Shown here: in pieces, positions 57,480 to 64,000 of the stretch
Position numbering within the stretch: position 1 is the first letter of the stretch
Layout of the letters: each line of letters opens with the position of its first letter
DNA from: Mytilisepta virgata
Lineage: Eukaryota; Mollusca; Bivalvia; Mytilida; Mytilidae
Reading direction: 5' to 3'
DNA length: 64,000 nucleotides
NCBI GenBank assembly: GCA_028015205.1
Contig: CM051512.1
Coordinates: 11,034,255-11,098,254, forward strand
Notes under the pieces: generated by a model
The model's database searches: none
Told to the model about the DNA's origin: nothing
Seen by the model: only the letters and a program-made list of their open reading frames with translations
Program-made: the position numbers and the translations under genes

Positions 57480-58266
57480 CATATAACTGTATTAAATCTC
57501 TATATCCTGAGTGGAAAAAGGGGATTAACACCCGGCTTGCTTCATTTCCGGTTTGTAGCTAGACCGAATCCACAGAGAATATCCCATTAGGGAGCAACTA
57601 TTTGATGTTTAAAGGTGGGGCTGGAAGGAATTAAAATTAAGGATGCAATTTTGGTAAAAAAACGCAGGATGGTCAATTCTCAGGATTCAAGTAATGTTAG
57701 AAATTTAAAAAAACTAGGCTTGCAATGCACCTAAAAAGGGCAAGATTTGAACTGCGAAAAAAATCAGGATTCGAAGTAACTTCCATCCCCCCCCCAAAAA
57801 AAATAAAATGATTGTCCCCTTATTCAAATAATGTTATTATGTTATCATTAAAAATGGCTCGCTAGTGTAAATGGATACTGCGGCGGTTGTTGCTATCACA
57901 TTTCCGGGTCACATATTTGGTAAGAAATGTAACTGCCGCTCGTGGTACATGGTCAATATACAGAGATTGTGTTCAGTTGAATTACTAATGTAAACTCGGC
58001 TACCAAACGAACGACAAGGGCTGTTTTAGTCGTCCTACTCGAATGAACATGGGTTAACTCGGTAGTTGTTACCCGAGTAAACATTTAAGGCAGGTGGCCT
58101 CTACTCGGGTTCAATCATTAACACGGCTGCGTTAGGTCCAGTGATAAACATATAATTGTATTAAATCTCTATATCCTGAGTGGAAAAAGGGGATTAACAC
58201 CCGGCTTGCTTCATTGCCGGTTTGTAGCTAGACCGAATCCACAGACAATATCCCATTAGGGAGCAA
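57480..58266. repeat. Pair of 118-bp direct repeats 551 bp apart, intron 3
   Basis: 57480-57597 and 58149-58266 differ at about three positions (CATATAACTGTATTAAATCT against CATATAATTGTATTAAATCT, ... TCCCATTAGGGAGCAA). The internal part contains ACTCGGGTTC/GTTACCCGAGTAAAC inverted bits but no coding frame. It could be a very short LTR-like element or a segmental duplication. Confidence 0.7.
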
Positions 58267-58632
58267 GATCCCGCCATTTATGAGGAAATCTCAAGAGTAA
58301 CTATAATTTACGATTTTATCGTTTATTTTTTGTCTATTTTGAAGGTTTATTAAGAATATATTCCTTTAGTTGGTTCTTATGATTCTCATAATTCCATTTT
58401 GTATTAAATGTATTATTCGACACTAGAGTGAAGCGTTCCGGTGATTTCAGTAGACATTTCCAGCGGTAATACTTGTAGGTCTATTGAACTGGTTCGTGTA
58501 GATAATGGATTTCACCATCTTACCAATCTCTTAGATTCTTTTTTGTGCCACAGGATGCATCAAACCAAGACCCTTGCGAATCTATAATCAATTCAATAGT
58601 AACATGCAACTTTTCCCCCGCCGCAAAGATGT

Positions 58633-58652
58633 GGGGGGGGGGGGGGGGGGGG
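58633..58652. repeat. Poly(G) run
   Basis: About 20 consecutive G; a potential G-quadruplex and a likely site of sequencing error. Confidence 0.85.
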
Positions 58653-59085
58653 AGTTCGGACGATGAAAATACGCTAAACAATGTTAAAAAGGAGCTTAAA
58701 ATTCGTTAAGCATAATTAAAGTTTGAACATTTTTCTACCTAACAACCCATAACAACCCCTTTTCGAACCCCTTTTACAAATTTCTGGCTGTGACTGAGGC
58801 CTGAGGCTCCATGAGGGTCCCCTTTAGGTCGCAGGTCACTGTTAAGAATCAAAGAGGTCGCCTTTAAATTAAAAAAAAATGATGATCCTCCTCTTTAACA
58901 ATCATACGTCCATACAAACATACTTGTTAGTATTCTATAAGATAACTTTTACTATTTCTTCTTTACCTTCAGTGTTTTCCTTTCTACTTCACCCGTTTTC
59001 CTTTCTACTTCACCTTCAATGTTTTCATCTGTATTTTTTGAAATGATCTGTTTAATGTAAACAATAGTCCTTTTGTGTAAGTGTG

Positions 59086-59223
59086 TTACTAACTTTGACC
59101 CCGGGTTCAAGCTAGAGGATCACCATAGTTTTTGCATTATCACCTCGACGCTCCGCGTCTTGGTGCTCAATTTGCACGGACTAAGGTGATCCTCTAGCTT
59201 GAACCCGAGGTCAAAGTTAGTAA
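59086..59223. mobile_element. Foldback element (138 bp) with about 40-bp inverted arms, intron 3
   Basis: TTACTAACTTTGACCCCGGG ... GAGGATCACC is matched by GGTGATCCTC ... CGAGGTCAAAGTTAGTAA with one mismatch. The centre carries a smaller hairpin (CACCTCGACGC ... GCGTCTTGGTG). Its strong self-complementarity suggests a MITE or foldback repeat. Confidence 0.72.
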
Positions 59224-59354
59224 CCCTTACGTAGCACTATCCAGGATGTGCCTACTCGGCGATTGGGTCGTAATCGGGTTTTGTTGGATGTCCCATGAGC
59301 GGCAGTCAAACTAATGCGAGAGGAGACTTAATATAGACTTGTTGTTATTTTCAG

Positions 59355-59654
59355 GTCTCATAACATTAAACTTAGGGAAGAAAAATTTTCAAATATTACG
59401 GATGATTAACTTTGTAAAAAAGTTAAAGAGTTGATAGGCACGAACCGACAGATAGGGCCAAATTCCCTTTTACAACGACTAAAATACGCAGGCATTGTGG
59501 TTCAGCGAAGAAGGGTCCGTATGGCTTGCAATACCGTTGACCCATTTGGGTGTGCAACTAGGTCACTAGGAAGAACCAATATTGTAAGGAGAACCTACAA
59601 AGTTGCTCATCCAAATTCTTTATGGCACATTGATGGGAACCACAAACTAGTCAG
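59355..59654 (+). CDS. Integrase-like gene, exon 4 (with in-frame TAA; first catalytic Asp)
   Basis: Acceptor TTATTTTCAG, donor TCAG|GTATGT. After 17 codons a TAA (59407-59409) interrupts NITDD*LCKKV. The rest is open: IGPNSLLQRLKYAGIVVQRR, VDPFGC and HPNSLWHIDGNHKLV, where the Asp is the first catalytic residue. Confidence 0.83.
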
Positions 59655-60361
59655 GTATGTATCACTACTGTCGGTCGATATAAGAATATATTGACCCATA
59701 CAAGAGCTATGATTATATATTATTTATCAACTATGGACTTTTGTTGAAGTCAGCGGTCGTGCACTATACCTTAACAGACAAAACTGTAGGAAAACGGTTC
59801 CTTCGGGAGAAGTCCATAATAGATTAAGAGGGCTTTATGGTATATAATCTTGCCTGATACCATTCAGTTAATCTATTTATAAAGTATTTTTTGATTGCAG
59901 CAATTAACGCTCTGGACTTTTAAATCACGAGGTAGAGTAGGCTGTGTTCGATCTTCACAAGTGTCAAGAATTCCAGGCACCTATTCCCTAGTTTTTATGT
60001 GTTTCACCGTTTTTCCGGCTTGGAATACAGGGCTTTCTTCCCTCGCAATTGTTGATTTGTACAGTAGTGTAATCTCCCCACGTTAGGTAAATCTTACTTT
60101 TGCCTTCAATAATATAGATTCAGATTAAATAGATTCAATATTTTATTAAAGTCTCACCACTTGTACAACATATTTAAAATCACATTATATATACAACATG
60201 CTTATGCTTAAAAGTCAACAATAAAAGACATAAAAGTATGAAAATCAGTATACTAGTGTCATTCTATTAAGAATTATGAGAGACTGTTAAGATATATTCA
60301 TATATGTAAACATGCAAAATAAAATACAAACGAAATATACAGCACATTTATAAAATGTTAA

Positions 60362-61194
60362 CTATTTATATAAAAAAATAGTTCTCCTACATAAAATATT
60401 ATAGCAGGTTTTAGCAACTAATTGACACAATTCTTCACAATTAAATATATAAATAAATTTATCATCGGACAAGGTATAAAACAATTCATTATATTTACAC
60501 GCTTCCTCAAATAATACATTATGAAGATATGCACATAATTGACATATATTTAAAACGTGTTTTTCATCTTCAATATTAAACAAATACGCTCAAATACTGG
60601 TTTGTTTTCGTATCGTCCAGTTTCTATCTTTAAAGGAGCAACACCACATCTAACTTTTGCAAATGCACTTCTGTGCTTCTTAGACATATTTTGTGTTAGA
60701 AAAGATTCTGTAAAATAGTTTGTCTTGTATAATTTATAAGTACGTAGCTTATTATCATAACTTTGTAACAATATTCTGTTTTGCCATTCACAAGTAAATT
60801 TATCAAATAAAAAAGGTGGAAGGTGTACAATACTATTTCTATTAAGTATAGTATCTAGATTTGCATATACATCAAAATTACACTCTTTGAGTTTACACAT
60901 TACTCTAAAACTCCAGTTTTTCTTTTTATTTTTAGCATTTCTATGTGACCATTTAAAAACTTTATAATTAATTCTATCATTATACATAACTTTGCATCTA
61001 GCACAGTGTCTAAAAACACATGACCATTGCTTTACATTGGGTGGTCTCCAGCCAATATCACCATGAATATCATCATTTGGTGTATACTTGCCAACATACA
61101 TATAACATTTGATAGCCCTGTTCTGGACAGCATTAATACATGAACGATTACGAGTGCCCCAAACTGACGCTCCATAGTTAATATATTCAAACAA
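60362..61194 (-). pseudogene. LINE C-terminal fragment in intron 4
   Basis: The frame 61194-60550 reads INYGASVWGT, INAVQNRAIKCYMYVGKYTP, GDIGWRPPNVKQWSCVFRHC and KVRCGVAPLKIETGRYE, the conserved region after the reverse transcriptase of non-LTR elements. A one-base frameshift at about 60585 leads to IEDEKHVLNICQLC, the terminal zinc-knuckle. It differs in sequence from the LINE at 44-46 kb, so two LINE families are present. 5'-truncated at 61195, where a family I 5' end (AAGAGGTTTCC ... GATTCGCTCACCTG, minus, about 61275-61312) is adjacent. Confidence 0.83.
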
Positions 61195-61312
61195 TCAAGA
61201 TGGCTGCAACAGGTGAACGTAGTTTTGTGTAGCCATCAGGGGAAGAATAGTTGAAGGGTCGAATGTCATTGGAATACAGGTGAGCGAATCAAGCTCGTGG
61301 AAACCTCTTGTA

Positions 61313-61770
61313 AATATTTCTTATTATTAAGTCACCCGAAGCGTATTTAGAAAGGCCTCCGTTGTCATGGAAACGGTCCAAGAGGACCAGACCAAAAAAT
61401 CCATTCTAGAATGTTCTAAAATACAAGGTTGATTCCAAAGTTCATGAACTTTTAAGTGAGGTAGGGGACCACGACAAGTGCTGCATGCAACTATTAAAAT
61501 TCTGGTTCCCATGGATATCGAGCAAAAAATTTCTAAAAACTGAAATTTCAGTTAATTTTTCAAATCCTAATGAAACTTCATATCAATGTTAGACATCATG
61601 TGTGCAAGTGGAATTTGACCTTAGAATTTCTGGTCAGGTTACGGATCCAAAAAATCAAAAAATCTGAAATTTTAAGTTAGGATTATAGGGTCAATGACGG
61701 ATTGGGGGAACTGTTGTGTTGGTATCTGACACACATATTCTAGTTTTACTTGTTTTTCTTTTTTTTTTTA
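61313..61770. other. Intron 4 remainder, no gene seen
   Basis: No supported frame. The minus-strand frame at 61327-61512 has no homology I recognise and no splice support. Confidence 0.45.
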
Positions 61771-61773
61771 TAG

Positions 61774-62497
61774 ATGGAGCATATATATTCATGGATCAAT
61801 AGACGGCTTTAGTAGACTTGTAACATTTTTATCAGCAAGTAATAACAATCGTTCCAATACCGTACTGCGTTTATTTACAAATGCTGTACAAGAATACGGT
61901 GTTCCGTCAAGAATAAGAGTAGACAAAGGGGTAGAAAACACAGATTTGTGCCATTTTATGGAAAGTTATAGGGGTGCAAACAGGGGTAGTGCTATACGTG
62001 GCAAAAGCTGTCACAATGTTAGAATTGAAAGGTATTGGGTAGATGTCTGGAACAATGTTGTTCATGAATATTATTCACTTTTCACATACCTTGAAGAGAT
62101 TGGTATTCTCGATATCACTAACATTAGTGATATGGAAATACCCCACTTTGTGTTCCTCCCTAGATTGAATTATTCTTTACAACAACTAAGATTCCAAAAC
62201 AATAATCATGGGTTGTCCACTGAAAAATTCAGGAGCCCAAATGAACTTTATATAACAGGGATACTGACTAATTTGAATGCTGAAAGTGTGGCTATACAAG
62301 ATTTAATAACAGAACCTGAAAACAACACTTCAATTCAACAACATGGAGAAACTGAAGCCGAGGAATCCAACAGTGAACATGAAAATGATATCTTGAGAGT
62401 TCTCAGAGATGAGATTGACATTAGGGAAAACATTGTGGATGTTCCACACGGAGGAGATATATTTCTCCGTGCAAAACAATTGATGAGTCGCATCTGA
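61774..62497 (+). CDS. Integrase-like gene, exon 5 (rest of catalytic core, acidic tail)
   Basis: Acceptor TTTTTTTTATAG. Open for 241 codons to TGA at 62495-62497: IHGSIDGFSRLVTFLSAS, GVPSRIRVDKGVENTD, CHNVRIERYWVDVWNNV, LPRLNYSLQQLRF, then a Glu/Asn-rich tail. The ATG-less start is correct because the exon begins inside a codon completed by exon 4. Confidence 0.88.
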
Positions 62498-62538
62498 GTT
62501 TTAGACTGCAAAGTAAAGTGGTTTTATTAGTATAATGC

Positions 62539-62544
62539 AATAAA
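62539..62544 (+). terminator. Poly(A) signal AATAAA of the integrase-like gene
   Basis: AATAAA lies 42 nt after the stop codon, a normal distance for a short 3' UTR. Confidence 0.6.
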
Positions 62545-63075
62545 TTCCATTTACAGTGCATAATGAATGAGTAAAAATAGTTATTTTATTTATTTACTCC
62601 TTTTCACCGGCAACTTTTTCTTTGACATTTAAAAGAAATAGCATGTCCAGAAATCGGTCATTTGACTAGTATCCCTATTAAGACTTTCATAAATTCTATC
62701 ATGATGTATAAGAAAAGATAATACGAAAATTTTGTGATATAAGCAAATGCAATCCCTTATATTATTATTGTAAATATGTGCCTCCTACTGAGTCTTGTAT
62801 GTCGGTATTTTCCATGAAATTGAGACAAATACATTAATGAAATAATAGAATTTCTAAAACAACGTGGGTGTCCATGTCAGGCATGTCAACATGCTGCAAT
62901 TTCTCTTCGACAACATATTTGTTGAGTTCTGATAAGTATTCAAACAAACCATCGGTATTCCTTTACGGATAAATTGTGCGTCGCTTTTGGTCGACCTGTT
63001 CTTGTTTTTTATATGAAGCAAAATTTTTGCAAATGCTACTGTAGAAAAGAAAAAAAGACTAGCAAATTTCTTTAT

Positions 63076-63278
63076 TCACAGTTTCCGTTGCAGGATGATA
63101 TGCTGTCTGAAATATCTGCTGTATGACAAACATGATGACTTTAACGTTCCAATTGCGAATTTTCTTTCTAAATTGTAACATATACCGAAATCACTAGCGT
63201 GCATGGTACATCTCAAAGGTGGTCCGTTACAGTCGGGTATGTGATGTGTACGATGATTTTGTCCATAGAGCAAAATTA
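63076..63278 (-). CDS. Probable terminal exon, unknown protein
   Basis: A good acceptor (AGTTTCTTTGGCAG) is followed by 203 nt open to TGA at 63076-63078. AATAAA overlaps the stop (TGTGAATAAAG). The peptide reads GQNHRTHHIPDCNGPPLRCT, MHASDFGICYNLERKFAIG and ends RQHIILQRKL, with Cys/His content suggesting a small metal-binding or disulphide fold. It is tail-to-tail with the integrase-like gene, about 580 bp between their stops. Its upstream exons lie beyond or near the window end and were not found. I do not recognise the family. Confidence 0.5.
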
Positions 63279-63289
63279 CTGCCAAAGAA

Positions 63290-64000
63290 ACTAATGAAAC
63301 AGGGTTATGTTCAGCCCATGTTAATTTTATCTCCCAAGAAAGTTTAAGACTGTTATTAAATACATATATTCGGATATATTCATTTAAAATTTAGGACGTC
63401 TTACCAAATGATGACACCATCTTAATTGATTTGACATATTGCTGGATATGACTACTTGCAATATGAGAGGTGCTATTGGTAGGGCAGCATATGTTTACCA
63501 TTCTGGAACATCTGATGTCGCCGACGTGATTTTGTTTTTTGGAAATTCATATTACAAGTGCTTTAGTTCTTTGCAGTATTTATCTTATAAGGTCACCGGA
63601 AGGGGGACTTATTGTTTTTACTCCTGTTCTTCTTCTTATTATTATTCTTTTTTCGAACATTGATTGTCCAAGAGAACTAAAATAGCCAAAATGTTTACAG
63701 TAATGTGTATAGGGTCAACTATTAGTTCCGGCGACCTTTGTTGGTTTCTCATCTCACATATCCATAATAATTGTTTTTTTGACATGTCGACTCCAAATAC
63801 TGTTGGTGATTATGGCAAGCCAAATTGGACAAAAAGAGCTATTTTCTAATATTAAAAACAATCATTTTTTTATATTAAGAATTCATTTGTTAATATAAGA
63901 TATTCATTATACAAAGTTTGCATAAATCATCCCGGTCTAGGAAACAAAATGCCTTTAATGGTCACCATAAGCATTTACATGTTCTGATTGGTCGAAATTT
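63290..64000. other. No gene seen
   Basis: Two short plus-strand frames (63439-63663, 63664-63849) abut but show no splice support and no recognisable motif. Left unannotated. Confidence 0.4.

Larger units (their letters stand above)
54746..62497 (+). pseudogene. Five-exon integrase-like gene (rve/DDE, HTH) with one in-frame TAA
   Basis: Exons 54746-54864, 55420-55541, 57197-57365, 59355-59654 and 61774-62497 all have GT..AG introns (donors GTAAAT, GTAAGT, GTTTGT, GTATGT). Phases match at every junction and the total is 1434 nt (478 codons). Exon 1 starts MADNNRN; residues about 101-137 form a helix-turn-helix (ARKIAETFQVSESTIRRRLR); WHIDGNHKLV, IHGSIDGFSR, RIRVDKGVEN and HNVRIERYW are the integrase core with D230, D287 and E322 (34 residues between the last two). 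The C-terminal 60 residues are acidic. AATAAA lies at 62539. The family is the animal 'integrase core domain' proteins with HIDGNHK and IHG-IDG-SR signatures, of transposon origin. Codon 155 (59407-59409) is TAA, so this allele is a pseudogene unless that is a sequence error. All other signs (clean splice sites, no frameshifts, intact catalytic triad) look preserved. Confidence 0.85.

Overview
This is a gene-poor, AT-rich animal chromosome segment dominated by repeats. The dispersed repeats (elements opening with a GAGGCTC...GAGCCTC hairpin followed by TCGCTCACCT and closing with a GGTGAGCTAAAA hairpin, tRNA-derived SINEs, C2H2/BED transposons, long introns with GT..AG ends) point to a bivalve mollusc, most likely mussel-like; this is recognition from memory, not a database match. 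No rRNA, CRISPR or prokaryotic operon structure is present.

Layout. 1-224: start of a minus-strand zinc-binding reading frame running off the window. 0.4-2.3 kb: tRNA-like sequence, microsatellite, a 378-bp-period repeat and a SINE. 2.45-5.33 kb (minus): a broken but very readable MULE-type transposase that continues in the same frame into a C48/Ulp1-like cysteine peptidase and then, after frameshifts, a PHD finger. 6.2-7.6 kb: SINE and a 0.9-kb terminal-inverted-repeat (TIR) element. 8.2-8.8 kb: probable 3' exons of a minus-strand gene. 9.5-16.9 kb: tandem repeats, a hairpin-capped repeat (family II) split by an internally deleted hAT transposon with a perfect 8-bp target duplication, and a SINE. 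19-25 kb: minisatellites and family I repeats. 25.03-25.89 kb (minus): a coding-looking exon with a 47-codon in-frame duplication. 26-48 kb: mostly family I, II and III repeats, a short MITE, an EcoRV-palindrome minisatellite, and a LINE C-terminus (44.2-46.2 kb, minus) interrupted by a second copy of the TIR element. 49.6-54.6 kb: a probable terminal exon, KpnI-site and CpG-palindrome minisatellites, and an unknown decayed coding remnant.

54.7-62.5 kb (plus): the best gene of the window, a five-exon integrase-like (rve, DDE) protein whose splice sites and phases fit without exception, spoiled only by one in-frame TAA in exon 4. Its introns hold a family I repeat, a 118-bp direct repeat pair, a foldback element and a second LINE fragment. 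63.1-63.3 kb (minus): a terminal exon of an unknown gene with the AATAAA signal overlapping its stop codon.

There is no pathway here. The common theme is transposon biology: at least five transposon classes (MULE, hAT, short-TSD TIR elements, LINEs, SINEs), an integrase-derived gene, and three repeat families unrelated in sequence but sharing one architecture (5' hairpin, central tandem array, 3' hairpin).
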